The notes below the pieces were generated by a model. The model was not told the DNA's origin. It saw nothing but the letters and a program-made list of their open reading frames with translations, and did no database searches. DNA of 64,000 nucleotides, from contig CAZLYK010000006.1 in the NCBI GenBank assembly GCA_964563495.1, positions 8,627-72,626 of the forward strand. The letters run 5' to 3'. Position 1 is the first letter of the stretch. Every line of letters begins with the position of its first letter. This DNA is from CAZLYK01 sp964563495 (GTDB lineage: Bacteria > Acidobacteriota > Blastocatellia > RBC074). The position numbers and the translations under genes are program-made. Positions 36,584 through 45,341 of this stretch are shown here, in pieces.

Positions 36584-37528
36584 ATGCTCAAACATCCATT
36601 AACACGGATCGATCGCGATCAAAATCTGCGCCGGGAGCTGCTCGCTTACTGTCGCCTCAAACCGGGCCAGGTCTGGCGGGATCGGCGGAGCGGTCATCGC
36701 GTCGGATGCCTGGACGCGGCCTCGCGCCGGGACGTCTTGAAACTGAGCGGAAAATCCCGCGCTTCGCTCGCGATCCACGATTTGCCTTATAACTTTATCG
36801 CTTTCGAGCAGCGAAGGGTCGATGATTTCATCGAATGGTGCCGGCAGGTGATCAGCCACACCGACGAAGCCCTGCTCGACGATAGCAGCCTCTACCTATG
36901 GATCGGGGCGGATCAACGGGCGGGGTTCGCACCGCTGCCCGAACTCATGTTGATGATGCGGGAGACAAATTTCACTTCGCGCAGCTTGATCACCATGCGC
37001 AACCAACGCGGTTACGGCACGCAGAAAAACTGGATGAGCGTCCGGCAGGAACTGCTCTATTACACCAAAGGGAAGCCCCGCTTTGTTCCCCAGTATACCG
37101 GGATCCCCAAGACGTTGAGGGGCTATTACAAAGAGATCAACGGCCAGATGACCGAGAATACCGCGCGTGGTCGGTCTGAGACGCTTCGCGCCGGCAACGT
37201 CTGGATCGATGTCCAGCAGGTGTTTTATCGCATGGAAGAGAATGTCAATGGATGTTACGCGCAGAAGCCGCTCAAGTCGATCGAGCGGATCATCGCGGCC
37301 AGCTCGTCACCGGGAGATATCGTGCTCGATCTCTTCGCGCATTCAGGGACGACGCTGCTCGCCGCCGAGATGCTCGGTCGCGTCTGTTATACCCTCGAGA
37401 TAGACCCGATCTTTTGTGAGATCACGATTCGGCGCCTCGAGCATTTTCGCCGGACCGGACGAACCGGCTGGCAGAACAGCAATCCATTTGCTCACGAGTT
37501 GGGCCAAACAGGAGGTCAAGATGAGTAA
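36584..37528 (+). CDS. Solitary DNA N4/N6-methyltransferase, beta-class order
   Basis: The 314-residue enzyme has the catalytic motif IV HDLPYNFI (DLPY in place of the commoner DPPY) at about residue 65. The SAM-binding motif I DLFAHSGTTLLAAEMLGR lies near residue 245, followed by CYTLEIDPIFCEITIRRLE. Motif IV before motif I is the beta-class order typical of N6-adenine or N4-cytosine methyltransferases. No restriction endonuclease or specificity gene lies nearby, so it may be a regulatory or orphan enzyme. I start at the ATG at 36584; the frame also opens with TTG at 36569. The next gene overlaps its end by eight bases. Confidence 0.87.
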   Translation: MLKHPLTRIDRDQNLRRELLAYCRLKPGQVWRDRRSGHRVGCLDAASRRDVLKLSGKSRASLAIHDLPYNFIAFEQRRVDDFIEWCRQVISHTDEALLDDSSLYLWIGADQRAGFAPLPELMLMMRETNFTSRSLITMRNQRGYGTQKNWMSVRQELLYYTKGKPRFVPQYTGIPKTLRGYYKEINGQMTENTARGRSETLRAGNVWIDVQQVFYRMEENVNGCYAQKPLKSIERIIAASSSPGDIVLDLFAHSGTTLLAAEMLGRVCYTLEIDPIFCEITIRRLEHFRRTGRTGWQNSNPFAHELGQTGGQDE

Positions 37529-38156
37529 TGCGTTTTGGAAATTGATGACCGTAATTCTCCTGGTTTTCGCCCTCGCGGCGATCTATTTTATGTTCGGTGG
37601 GAAGCAACTCTACGATCTCTTCATTCCCCGTGGCGACGTCCTGAAGACGGCTACCAGCACCCTGCTCAGGATCGAGCGCGAAAACAGCCTGGTTACCACC
37701 ACGGCTTATGTCCAGGCGGTCGTCCGGCAGAAGGACATTCAATGGTACGGCGACGCTCAGGTCGTCCGGATCGTTCCGGCGAAGATCCACTACGCCGTCA
37801 ACCTGGCTGAAATCGATCCTCACGCCATGGAGTACGACGAAAAGGCCAGGGTGCTATACGTGCCTCTGCCCGATATCAAAATTCAATCGATCGATCCCGA
37901 TCTGACCAAAGCCGAGGTCATCCGGAGCATTGACCTCTTTCGATCGGAGTCCCTGACCGGCAACGTCCTGGAAGATACGACTGAAAAGATGGTCCGCCCG
38001 ACCCTCGAAGAGATGGGAAAATCCCCGGATATCACCAGGATCGCGAGAGATCAGGCGCTGCTATCGGTCAAGCAGCTGCTCGAATCGGCGCTCAATGCGA
38101 CCGGATCACGAGTCCAGGTCCGCCCGTATTTCAAAAGCGAGGGCAAAAAAGCATGA
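37521..38156 (+). CDS. Membrane-anchored DUF4230-like protein
   Basis: The 211-residue protein has one N-terminal membrane helix (KLMTVILLVFALAAIYFMFG). A soluble region follows (LRIERENSLVTTTAYVQAVV, IQWYGDAQVVRIVPAKIHYA), resembling DUF4230 family proteins of unknown function. AGGAGG at 37510-37515 fixes the start at 37521 inside the end of the methyltransferase gene (overlap eight bases), so the two are translationally coupled. Upstream extension of the frame lacks a start signal. The tie to a DNA methyltransferase is unexplained. Confidence 0.78.
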   Translation: MSNAFWKLMTVILLVFALAAIYFMFGGKQLYDLFIPRGDVLKTATSTLLRIERENSLVTTTAYVQAVVRQKDIQWYGDAQVVRIVPAKIHYAVNLAEIDPHAMEYDEKARVLYVPLPDIKIQSIDPDLTKAEVIRSIDLFRSESLTGNVLEDTTEKMVRPTLEEMGKSPDITRIARDQALLSVKQLLESALNATGSRVQVRPYFKSEGKKA

Positions 38157-38158
38157 CA

Positions 38159-38384
38159 AATAGACAGGATTGACAGGATTTGAACAGGATTACAGCGGCT
38201 TTCAGGTTCGTGCGTCCCGTCAGACGCACGACCGTCAGGGAGGGCGTCTGACAGGATGCACGAACCTGAAAACCGCACCGGTAACATTGGTCATCAATCA
38301 ATGCTTACCCTGTGGCAGCGATTTTCACGTTTGTGCGACCGCGAGGACGCGGTCGCACAAACGTGAAAATCGCTATAAACAGGA
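38159..38384. repeat. Composite hairpin element, inverted core (copy B)
   Basis: The left GACAGGATT arm starts at 38159. The core is inverted relative to copies A and C: hairpin 2 (38196-38276), linker, then hairpin 1 (38317-38374). Hairpin 1 is the exact reverse complement of copy C. The right outer arm is decayed (only ATAAACAGGATAGC is left). It fills the gap before the exporter gene. Confidence 0.9.
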
Positions 38385-38430
38385 TAGCTTGAGGAAGGAT
38401 AAGTAAGGATTAGCCACCATTGCTTTAATT

Positions 38431-39393
38431 ATGAGCACGACTGAACCAACGGAGAAAGTCTCAACCTGGCGTCCTGAAGTGGCGTTGATTACCCTGGCCT
38501 TGATGTGGGGGACTTCCCACGTCATCTCGAAAGACATCCTCTCTACGCATTCACCATCTTTTTACACCAGCGTGCGATTCGGAATTGCCGCGATCTGCTT
38601 TGGACTGATGTTCGCCGGCCATCTTGGGCGGAGCAGCCGCAAGGCGGTGATTCAGGGTGTGCTGCTGGGGTTGTGCAGTTTTACCGGCATCGCTTTTTAT
38701 GTGGTCGGGCTGGGTTTCACCCAGGCTTCAAAAGCCGGCTTTATCACCGGTCTCTACCTGGTCTTTACGCCTTTGCTGGCTTATCTGATCTTTCGGGCGC
38801 GACCGGCGCGCGATCATCTGGTCGGGCTCGCCATCGCCCTCGGAGGCTTTATCCTGCTCAGTTTTCCGCGCGGCGGCGAATCGATCAATTGGGGCGATTT
38901 GCTGATTTTGCTGGCGGCCGTGGCCTGGGCCTCGCATATCGCCGCGACCAGCGCTTTTGCCCGTCAGAGCGATGTCAGGACTCTGGCGGCGGTGCAGGTG
39001 ATCACGGTCGCCGGCCTGGCGATCAGCGTTCACCTGGCGCTCAAATCATTCGGCGCAGAGACCCAGCCCAACCCCCTCAATTGGCGGTTCGCCTGGCAGA
39101 TCGCTTATATGGCGGTCATGGTGACCTTTGTCGCCGCTTTGGTCCAGACCTGGGCACAGAGAGGTGTCCCCTCAACCCACGCGGCGATCCTTTATGCCCT
39201 CGAACCGGTCACCGCCGCGGCCTTTGCCTATCTGGCTTTTGGCGAAAAATTGGGCTTGATCCGGGGAATCGGCGCAACGCTCATCCTCGCCGGCGTCATG
39301 GTTTCCCGGCTCAAACTCGCAACCCGCATAATCGGCCAGTTTTGGGAGGCAAACCGGCTGGGCGGCTGGGCGACGGGGCGACGGGGCGACTGA
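38431..39393 (+). CDS. EamA/DMT-family membrane transporter
   Basis: The 320-residue protein has two EamA halves, about ten transmembrane helices: ITLALMWGTSHVISKDIL opens the first and LILLAAVAWASHIAATSAFA the second. AILYALEPVTAAAFAYLAFG and GIGATLILAGVMV close it. DMT proteins usually export metabolites or amino acids; the substrate cannot be told. The C-terminus is a short charged tail. It follows the composite repeat and shows no strong Shine-Dalgarno. Confidence 0.92.
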   Translation: MSTTEPTEKVSTWRPEVALITLALMWGTSHVISKDILSTHSPSFYTSVRFGIAAICFGLMFAGHLGRSSRKAVIQGVLLGLCSFTGIAFYVVGLGFTQASKAGFITGLYLVFTPLLAYLIFRARPARDHLVGLAIALGGFILLSFPRGGESINWGDLLILLAAVAWASHIAATSAFARQSDVRTLAAVQVITVAGLAISVHLALKSFGAETQPNPLNWRFAWQIAYMAVMVTFVAALVQTWAQRGVPSTHAAILYALEPVTAAAFAYLAFGEKLGLIRGIGATLILAGVMVSRLKLATRIIGQFWEANRLGGWATGRRGD

Positions 39394-39481
39394 TGATTCA
39401 AGCCCCCCAGACTGGTTGCCGCTCAAAACTGAGCATCTACCAACCCGACTGGTCAGGGCTATACTTTTCCGCGATTTCGGT

Positions 39482-39487
39482 TATAAT
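39482..39487 (+). promoter_or_regulatory. -10 box in the region before the response regulator
   Basis: A perfect TATAAT (39482-39487) lies in the 400-base region between the exporter and the regulator gene. No convincing -35 box is seen at 17 bases. A small hairpin (ACGGCA/TGCCGT, about 39506-39521) follows. The region otherwise holds only the weak small frame listed next. Confidence 0.4.
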
Positions 39488-39557
39488 CCCTTCCGTTAAT
39501 TGATTACGGCAGCCCTGCCGTCACACACACGTAGCGTGGGAGAGCGTCAATTATTCG

Positions 39558-39737
39558 ATGGCCCCGAATGAACGCGATCTCGACGCTGCTCATAATGGCT
39601 GGCCGACCCTCGCCAGCGCGTTTCCGCCGCATACCGGTCCGGCAATTTTCGACCGCAAGGTTCGAATCGGGAACGCTGCTCTCATATTTAAAATTAAGCG
39701 TATTTCCAGACGCGAGTCGATTCAACCGGCTGTCTAA
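39558..39737 (+). CDS. Possible small protein before the response regulator (uncertain)
   Basis: A 59-codon frame from ATG at 39558 to TAA at 39737 encodes a peptide with a basic C-terminal half (DRKVRIGNAALIFKIKRISR). A GGGAG occurs about 15 bases upstream, further away than usual. It lies downstream of the TATAAT and before the regulator, so it could be a leader-encoded protein. Coding evidence is thin; an overlapping frame (39568-39801) is equally open. Confidence 0.25.
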   Translation: MAPNERDLDAAHNGWPTLASAFPPHTGPAIFDRKVRIGNAALIFKIKRISRRESIQPAV

Positions 39738-39793
39738 TGAAGCCATGAGCGCCGTGACTGGTAAAATTAGCGAGTTTCTACTCGAGGTGTCGC

Positions 39794-40156
39794 GTGACTA
39801 AAGTCATGATCGTGGATGACGTTGAAGGCGTCCGCCGGATGCTCATCTACGCACTCGAAGATGATTACACCATTACCCAGGCCTCGAATGGCCTGGAGGC
39901 GGTGACGCTCGCCGAGACCGAGCGGCCGGACGTGATCGTCATGGACCTGGACATGCCGGTCATGGATGGAGTCGAGGCCACCCGCCGGATCAAGTCGGAT
40001 CCAGAGCTCTCCCACATCAAAGTGCTCGCCGTTTCGGGTCAGAACAACAGCGAGAAATCGCGGCTGGTCAAAGACAATGCCGACGCCTTCATCGAAAAAC
40101 CCTTCCTGATCACCGACCTGGTCGAGGCCGTCAGACGCCTGGCGATAGAAAAATAG
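39794..40156 (+). CDS. Single-domain response regulator (CheY-like receiver)
   Basis: The 120-residue receiver domain has the acidic pair D8-D9 (MIVDDVEG), phosphoacceptor D51 in IVMDLDMPVMDG, S81 in LAVSGQN and K102 in FIEKPF. It has no output domain, so it should act by protein contact. No histidine kinase is nearby. The start is GTG at 39794. The stop TAG is the TAG of the adjoining repeat (AATAGACAGG). Confidence 0.93.
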   Translation: MTKVMIVDDVEGVRRMLIYALEDDYTITQASNGLEAVTLAETERPDVIVMDLDMPVMDGVEATRRIKSDPELSHIKVLAVSGQNNSEKSRLVKDNADAFIEKPFLITDLVEAVRRLAIEK

Positions 40157-40253
40157 ACAGGATTAACAGGATTTCACCGGATTAAACAGGATCTACCTGG
40201 CCGGTTTGGCTGATCCTGTTTAATCCGGTGAAATCCTGTTAATCCTGTCTATT
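40152..40253. repeat. Full GACAGGATT palindrome between convergent genes
   Basis: The left arm (AATAGACAGGATTAACAGG, TTTCACCGGATTAAACAGG) and its exact complement surround a short centre. The variant bases AACAGG and TTTCACCGG occur in both arms. It supplies the TAG stop of the response regulator and ends two bases before the stop of the 9-heme cytochrome. Confidence 0.93.
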
Positions 40254-40255
40254 TC

Positions 40256-41239
40256 TTAGCCGGAAGACGGGAAGACCTTGAAATCATTGCGCGTGTGACA
40301 TTTGTTGCACGAGCCTCCGCCTTGACTGCCGGGTTCGCCGCTGAAGACCTTCCGCCCATAATGCATTCCGCCGTCGTGACAGCTGAAACACCCGCGACCG
40401 CTGCGCTCGGCCGGGCTGATATGCTGTTTGACTTTTAACGAGGTCGGAGTCGGTTGATTGTAACCGCCAGAGATCGTGTGGCACATGTCGCACTTGCCGT
40501 TCATGTAGCCGACGTGCGATTTGTGCGTGAAGAGCGCGCCATACGCCCGGCTGACGTATTTGGCTGAAAACGGCTGGGCGCCGGAGACCACGGCGGTGTG
40601 GCAGGCGACGCACCCCGATTTTTGAGCCGCCTTTTGATCAGTGCTTGCCGGCGAATGGCAGAGATAGCATTCCGGATGTGCAGCGATGGTCAGGACGGCC
40701 GGCCTGGGTTCCTGTCTATGGCAGAAGTTGCAGTTCAGTTTTTCTACGGACCGCGGCATGTTGTAGCCCGCGTGCAGTTCGTGCTGGCGCGCATCGAAGA
40801 GCGCATTGAAATCGGATCGCTGCGGAAAGTCGCGCTGGGGCGGGCGCGCGGGTAATTCCGCCGGCTGTCCGCCTCTCGTTTCGTGACAGATGGTGCAGGT
40901 CTGCTGCGGTTGCGCGGTGAATTGCGAGATGTGGCATTCGACGCAGGCTTTATGCCCGGGGAACCTGAGGCTCAGCTGTTGATTGCGTGCCGTTGTCTCG
41001 ACCAGACCGGTGATCGGGTCGCGCCGATCGTGACACGATTCGCATTTCAGTACGCGAGCGTGATTGGTGCCGGGTACGCTGATCGTGCCGAGGTGCGATT
41101 TATGGGTGAACCGCTCGTAGTTTTTCGGCGGCTGGCCCGCCGGATTCTGCTCACCCTGCGCGAGCGGGGGCTTGAACAGGTTTAGGCAAACAGCCAGGCT
41201 GCAGCAGACCAGCACAATTTTGATTCTCTCGATCGACAT
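40256..41239 (-). CDS. Secreted nine-heme cytochrome c (c3/c7-like)
   Basis: The 327-residue protein has a signal peptide (MSIERIKIVLVCCSLAVCLN) and nine CXXCH sites: CESCH, CVECH, CTICH, CNFCH, CYLCH, CVACH, CDMCH, CFSCH and CNKCH. Repeated FTHKSH segments (YERFTHKSHLG, LFTHKSHVGYM) provide probable distal heme ligands, as in cytochrome c3/c7 families. It is a periplasmic electron carrier, third in a minus-strand operon with a second 9-heme cytochrome and an HbpS/GlcG protein. GGAAAT precedes the ATG at 41239. An ATG at 41260 within the repeat arm is an alternative start. Confidence 0.9.
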   Translation of the reverse strand: MSIERIKIVLVCCSLAVCLNLFKPPLAQGEQNPAGQPPKNYERFTHKSHLGTISVPGTNHARVLKCESCHDRRDPITGLVETTARNQQLSLRFPGHKACVECHISQFTAQPQQTCTICHETRGGQPAELPARPPQRDFPQRSDFNALFDARQHELHAGYNMPRSVEKLNCNFCHRQEPRPAVLTIAAHPECYLCHSPASTDQKAAQKSGCVACHTAVVSGAQPFSAKYVSRAYGALFTHKSHVGYMNGKCDMCHTISGGYNQPTPTSLKVKQHISPAERSGRGCFSCHDGGMHYGRKVFSGEPGSQGGGSCNKCHTRNDFKVFPSSG

Positions 41240-41257
41240 ATTTCCGTTCGTCTCAAT

Positions 41258-41270
41258 CATCCTGTCTATT
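41258..41270 (-). repeat. Short GACAGGATT arm between two cytochrome genes
   Basis: On the minus strand AATAGACAGGATG supplies the TAG stop of the upstream 9-heme gene (41268-41266) and an in-frame ATG (41260) for the downstream one. It is the same arrangement as at 51218-51229. Confidence 0.7.
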
Positions 41271-42483
41271 GCTTTGCTTTGACAAGATGGTTCGGGGGCG
41301 GCAATTGAACGCCCCTCCCCGCGAATTCCCTGATCGTCTGGAGCGAGTGGCAGTAATTGCATCTGGCGCTTTCAATCGTCACGGCTCCTTCGATCTTTGT
41401 CTGCATCTCTTTTTTATGGCATTCAATGCAGCTCGTGATGAGCGGCTGCTTCTCTTTCATCTTGCGGTCTTCGAGATAGAAGTCAGCCCGCGTCTGAGCG
41501 GTCTTTCCCGTCGCGTGACACGAGAGGCAGTCCGGGACGCTCTTGCCGACATTCTCAAAATGGGTTTTGTGACTGAATGGGAGCGGAGATTTGACGGCGG
41601 TTTTTTTCGGGTTGAGCTCCGTGTTGATGATCCGGCGCGCGAACCAGAGGGCAGCCAACTCCGAGCCTTTGACCGGGCGGCCGTCTTTCAATGGGTTGCC
41701 GACGGATCGATGGCAGCCGGTGCAGTTGGTGGCGAAAGTGTTCTTCGGGTCGGGCTTCTCTTTTTTCGGCGGCGTGATGATCTTCGAATCAAAATGGCAG
41801 ATGAAGCATTCGGCATGGCCGGGTGAGCTCATCTTGGTGCTGGTGGAGAAATCCATCTTCGCCACGGTGACCGGCGATGGATTGGCTGTATGGCACGCGC
41901 CGCATTCGAACCTGTGCTTGTCCAGACCTTTGTTCGCTTTGACGTCGGCCTTCGCGTCATAGAATTTGACCCGTTCCCTGAGCGCGGTCGTGGTCGCATA
42001 CTGCTCGAAGAAATCCACGTGCTCGCCGTGCGAGTAGAAATCGTAAAACTGCGAGGCTCCGCCGCCGTTGGGATTGGGGAAGCGGCGGATGTTGGTGGCC
42101 ATCTGCCGTGGATTGACCGTCAGCTGGTCGTGGCAGATGGCGCACATGTCGCGCTGAAATCCGGCGCCGGTGAAGGCATGGCATTCGGTGCAGGCCGAAT
42201 GCGTCTTTTCCTGTTTGAGGCCGAGTTTGTGGCTCGGATAACCCATGGTCGCCAGATCGTGCTGGTCCTGACCGAGCCTGTCTCGGACTGCCGCGCCGTG
42301 ACAATAATCGCAGTCGATCTCGAAGGTTTTATTCTTATCGATCAGGCTTTTGACCTGGCCGGCGTGTGATTTATGCGTGAATCGAGAGAACTTCGATGGC
42401 GTCACCGGCTGTCTTTGAGCGGCCGCTCCCTGCCAGAAGAAGCAGCCGATAATGAAGAATGAGGCGACAACGAACTGTTTCAT
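41266..42483 (-). CDS. Secreted nine-heme cytochrome c
   Basis: The 405-residue protein has a signal peptide (MKQFVVASFFIIGCFFWQGA) and nine CXXCH sites: CDYCH, CTECH, CAICH, CGACH, CFICH, CTGCH, CLSCH, CIECH and CNYCH. Ligand segments FTHKSHAG and FSHKTHFE occur as in the neighbouring 9-heme protein, so the two are paralogues. The ATG at 42483 is three bases past the stop of the upstream HbpS/GlcG-TIGR03437 gene. Its TAG stop is part of a repeat arm (AATAGACAGGATG). It is probably a periplasmic electron-transfer wire; partners may include the divergent barrel and 10-heme protein. Confidence 0.91.
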   Translation of the reverse strand: MKQFVVASFFIIGCFFWQGAAAQRQPVTPSKFSRFTHKSHAGQVKSLIDKNKTFEIDCDYCHGAAVRDRLGQDQHDLATMGYPSHKLGLKQEKTHSACTECHAFTGAGFQRDMCAICHDQLTVNPRQMATNIRRFPNPNGGGASQFYDFYSHGEHVDFFEQYATTTALRERVKFYDAKADVKANKGLDKHRFECGACHTANPSPVTVAKMDFSTSTKMSSPGHAECFICHFDSKIITPPKKEKPDPKNTFATNCTGCHRSVGNPLKDGRPVKGSELAALWFARRIINTELNPKKTAVKSPLPFSHKTHFENVGKSVPDCLSCHATGKTAQTRADFYLEDRKMKEKQPLITSCIECHKKEMQTKIEGAVTIESARCNYCHSLQTIREFAGRGVQLPPPNHLVKAKQ

Positions 42484-42486
42484 TGT

Positions 42487-44895
42487 TCAGGGAATGTTCG
42501 GGTGGCGAGGGAATTTGACGTACGGCAACCGCACGCCCCGGACAAAGATCTGATCGGCGCGAATCGCGGCCGGCGCTTCAAAACCAACGCTGCCGGTTGC
42601 GGCGATGATGTCATCCTGATCGATCCCGTCGCCGCTGATTCCGATCCCGCCGACGAGAACGCCATTTTTATATAACGGCACGCTACCGGCGAAGATCTGT
42701 ATGCCGTTTGGGAGGGCGGGAATCGCCGTGCAGCTGAGCGCCGGGGTTCCGCTCAGGATATTGACCAGCGCCGTTTTAACCAGCGCAACCTGTAAGCCGG
42801 TATTGAACGGGCTCCAGAGGTTGATCGGTTTGGAGAAAGGGCCGTTTTGCGAGCCGTCGATTCCATCCGGGAGGAACGGGCGGCTCAGAAAACCATTGGC
42901 GCGGTCACTGAAGGCGATGGCGCCGTCGAGCCTGATACCGTCGGCCAGTGCGGCGTCGGCGAACTTCGCGAACTTTCCTCCTTCAGCCGCGCGCAGTTGG
43001 GCTCCCGCCGACGCGCTGCTGAAAAACGCCGCCGTCCGAGCCTTTTGGACGCTCACATCGAAGCCAAAGATCGGCGCATCCTGGGTGCTGAACAGCCCCA
43101 GCACGACGCCGTTGGCGTCGACGACGGCGATGTTGACTTCGGCCGCCGACCCGAGCGGCCGGCGAATCGCCGCCCGCGTTCGGTTCGCCTGCTGCGCCGC
43201 CTGCGTGATCATGCGAGTGACATCGGCTGCCAACAGTTTGTTCGGACCGGCAGCCGCGCTGTCTTTGAATGGGAAATAGCGAGGATCGACGCGACCCGCC
43301 ACCCCGCCAAGCGTGAGCGGCGTAAACATAGAGGCTGCAGTCGCGCGAATCGGGAACATCGGATCGACCGTTCCGGGCAGGCTGCCGAATGGCGGCGCGT
43401 TGCCGCCCACCTGCTGGACGTTGACGAACGGCAGCCGCATCCCATCGACAAAGATCTGGTCTCCGCGTATGTCGGAGGGCGGTTCGTAACCTCGGGTCGC
43501 CGCGACGGCGATGATCTCTTCCGGCGATTGATCGAGATCGGAAGGATCGATGTCGACCGAGTAAAAGCCGTCGAACTCTATCCCCACGCCGCCGGCCGCA
43601 GCCCCATTCCTATAAATCGGGACTCCGCCCGGATCTCCCGATAATCCCAGCGGTAGATTGGGCAGCTTGACATCGGAGCAGGGAAGTTGAGAAAACTGGA
43701 CGCCGAAGAGCGGGCCTCCCGGCGTCTGGCGGAGGAGCGGCGGGAAGTGTTCCTGGACAATGAAGCTCGCGGTCCGCGTCGTGAAAGAGTTGCCCTGTGT
43801 ACTGAAAAATGCCGCGGTTCCAGCCTTCGAAATCGCGGCAAAGGTCGCCGGCACATCGGTATCCTGCAATCCATCGGGGTCGACCGGTTTGAGTTTCGCG
43901 CCGTTCAGCAGATTGAACGACCCGATGCGCGTGGTGGCGGGCGCGCCGGTCATCTTGAAGACGCCCAGGACGTTGCCTTCCTTGTCGACCACGGCCACGT
44001 TGATCCGCACACCCATCTGCTGGGCCTGGCCGACGGCCTGGGCGATGATCGTTTGAACGTCGCTCACGGCCAGAGCCCCGGGCGCCGTCTGCTCTTCACC
44101 CTGCAAACGCAGCTGGACGACATTGCTCGCGCGTCCTTCGGCGACCAGGACGATGTCGGTCGTTCCACCAGGCAGGTTGGTCGGGACCATGATGTTGATC
44201 TGATCGAGGCCGGCAAACGAGCCCTGGGCGCCGGAAAATAGAGGCGTCACTTCGACGCCGCCGACGCGCACCCGCAGGCTCGACGCGCGGCGCAGCCCCG
44301 TTCCGAAGAGCATGAGATAGTTCGGCCGCCACGGGCTGCCCGGGTTGACCTGCCTCGCAGTGCCGTCCGTGTTGGTTACGCCTTCGAAGATCGCGCCGTC
44401 GAATGTCGTCAGTGCGACCGGCAGGCCGCGACCGTTGTAAGTGGTGGTGAAGAGCGCCGGCGACGAGTTGACGATCTGGGCCTCACCTCTTGAGACGACG
44501 CTGTTGGCGCCGGTCACGATCACTTGCGCCGGCCCGAGCGCAACCTGCTCCGGAATCAGATAATTTATCTGGCCCGGCGAGACGAAGAAGAGCGGCGACT
44601 GGTGCTCGACGTTGAGGCTGTCGATCAAGCGAACCGACGTCCCCGCCAGCTGCGTCGGCAGCGGCAGCGTCCGCGCACTGTCAGTCCCGGCGGAGAGGTT
44701 GGTTCCAAATGCCGCGGTGATCGTACCCGGAGAGAGAGGCCCGGCAAAACTCGCCGCGTTGACACTGACGATCGTAGCGGTCGAATTCCCGCCGGCTTCG
44801 CCGGTCTCGCAGACCAATGCAACCAGTATAAAAAAAATATTCAGAAAGTTTGAAGAAAGGACCAATCGATTGCTCAACCGGAAACGTGCGCGCAT
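42487..44895 (-). CDS. Exported TIGR03437 plus double HbpS/GlcG (heme-binding-like) protein
   Basis: The 802-residue protein has a signal peptide, then the acidobacterial TIGR03437 domain in about residues 45-270 (SPLFFVSPGQINYLIPEQV, YLMLFGTGLRRASSLRVRVG, LDQINIMVPTNLPGG). Two HbpS/GlcG-type domains follow. Domain one runs about 280-500 (VNVAVVDKEG-like VRINVAVVDKEGNVLGVFKM). Domain two runs about 570-800 (VNIAVVDANGVVLGLFSTQD). Each ends in a similar GFEAP..IRADQIFVRGVRLP segment. HbpS is a heme-binding/degrading module, so placement in a multiheme operon suggests a role around heme, not proven. It is first in the operon; GGGAAAG precedes the ATG. Confidence 0.8.
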   Translation of the reverse strand: MRARFRLSNRLVLSSNFLNIFFILVALVCETGEAGGNSTATIVSVNAASFAGPLSPGTITAAFGTNLSAGTDSARTLPLPTQLAGTSVRLIDSLNVEHQSPLFFVSPGQINYLIPEQVALGPAQVIVTGANSVVSRGEAQIVNSSPALFTTTYNGRGLPVALTTFDGAIFEGVTNTDGTARQVNPGSPWRPNYLMLFGTGLRRASSLRVRVGGVEVTPLFSGAQGSFAGLDQINIMVPTNLPGGTTDIVLVAEGRASNVVQLRLQGEEQTAPGALAVSDVQTIIAQAVGQAQQMGVRINVAVVDKEGNVLGVFKMTGAPATTRIGSFNLLNGAKLKPVDPDGLQDTDVPATFAAISKAGTAAFFSTQGNSFTTRTASFIVQEHFPPLLRQTPGGPLFGVQFSQLPCSDVKLPNLPLGLSGDPGGVPIYRNGAAAGGVGIEFDGFYSVDIDPSDLDQSPEEIIAVAATRGYEPPSDIRGDQIFVDGMRLPFVNVQQVGGNAPPFGSLPGTVDPMFPIRATAASMFTPLTLGGVAGRVDPRYFPFKDSAAAGPNKLLAADVTRMITQAAQQANRTRAAIRRPLGSAAEVNIAVVDANGVVLGLFSTQDAPIFGFDVSVQKARTAAFFSSASAGAQLRAAEGGKFAKFADAALADGIRLDGAIAFSDRANGFLSRPFLPDGIDGSQNGPFSKPINLWSPFNTGLQVALVKTALVNILSGTPALSCTAIPALPNGIQIFAGSVPLYKNGVLVGGIGISGDGIDQDDIIAATGSVGFEAPAAIRADQIFVRGVRLPYVKFPRHPNIP

Positions 44896-44980
44896 CTTCT
44901 TTCCCTCGGGGAAGCTCGTAGAGATCTGATCAACCTTGGGGCGCAGGAAAAACTGTAGGCTTCAAGAGAGAACGGGCAAG

Positions 44981-45010
44981 ACTATAGCCTCTAACGACGC
45001 AATGCCGCAA
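44981..45010 (-). promoter_or_regulatory. Candidate promoter for the HbpS/GlcG-cytochrome operon
   Basis: On the minus strand TTGCGG (45005-45010) and TATAGT (44981-44986) are 18 bases apart. They lie about 90 bases before the ATG at 44895, in the 446-base region between divergent redox genes. Confidence 0.4.
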
Positions 45011-45027
45011 GCAAAAAATCCAGAATA

Positions 45028-45134
45028 AAGTAGACGGGATTAACAGGATTTAAAGAGGGTTAAACTAGATCATAGACAAACCAGAAAAACATCCTGTTCA
45101 ATCCTCCTGAAATCCTGTTAATCCTGTCTGTATT
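45028..45134. repeat. GACAGGATT palindrome in the divergent redox intergenic region
   Basis: The left arm (TAGACGGGATTAACAGG) and right arm (GTTAATCCTGTCTG) enclose weaker inner arms (AAAGAGGGTTAAACTAGAT against ATCCTGTTCAATCCTCCTG). Unlike most copies it lies between divergent genes, next to candidate promoters rather than at gene ends. The rest of the gap (45187-45341) shows only a short CCACA/TGTGG hairpin with T6 near 45210-45233. Confidence 0.8.
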
Positions 45135-45157
45135 AAAGATATCTCTAAAATCAATGA

Positions 45158-45186
45158 TTGACTTAATTTGAAAAGCTGTGTTATCA
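45158..45186 (+). promoter_or_regulatory. Candidate promoter for the barrel/10-heme genes
   Basis: TTGACT (45158-45163) and TTATCA (45181-45186) are 17 bases apart, giving a leader of about 150 bases to the GTG at 45342. The -10 box is poor. Confidence 0.38.
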
Positions 45187-45341
45187 ACCAAATATCTTTG
45201 AACGCGAGGCCACACTGTTGCTGTGGTTTTTTAAGCCGTTTCTTGCTAGTGCCCTGCGTTGCCTAATTGCTCACTCGTTCTCCCAGCTTTATCCCCTGAC
45301 AGGCCGGTATTATTTTTGGCCGGGTTATTGGAGACAGATCA

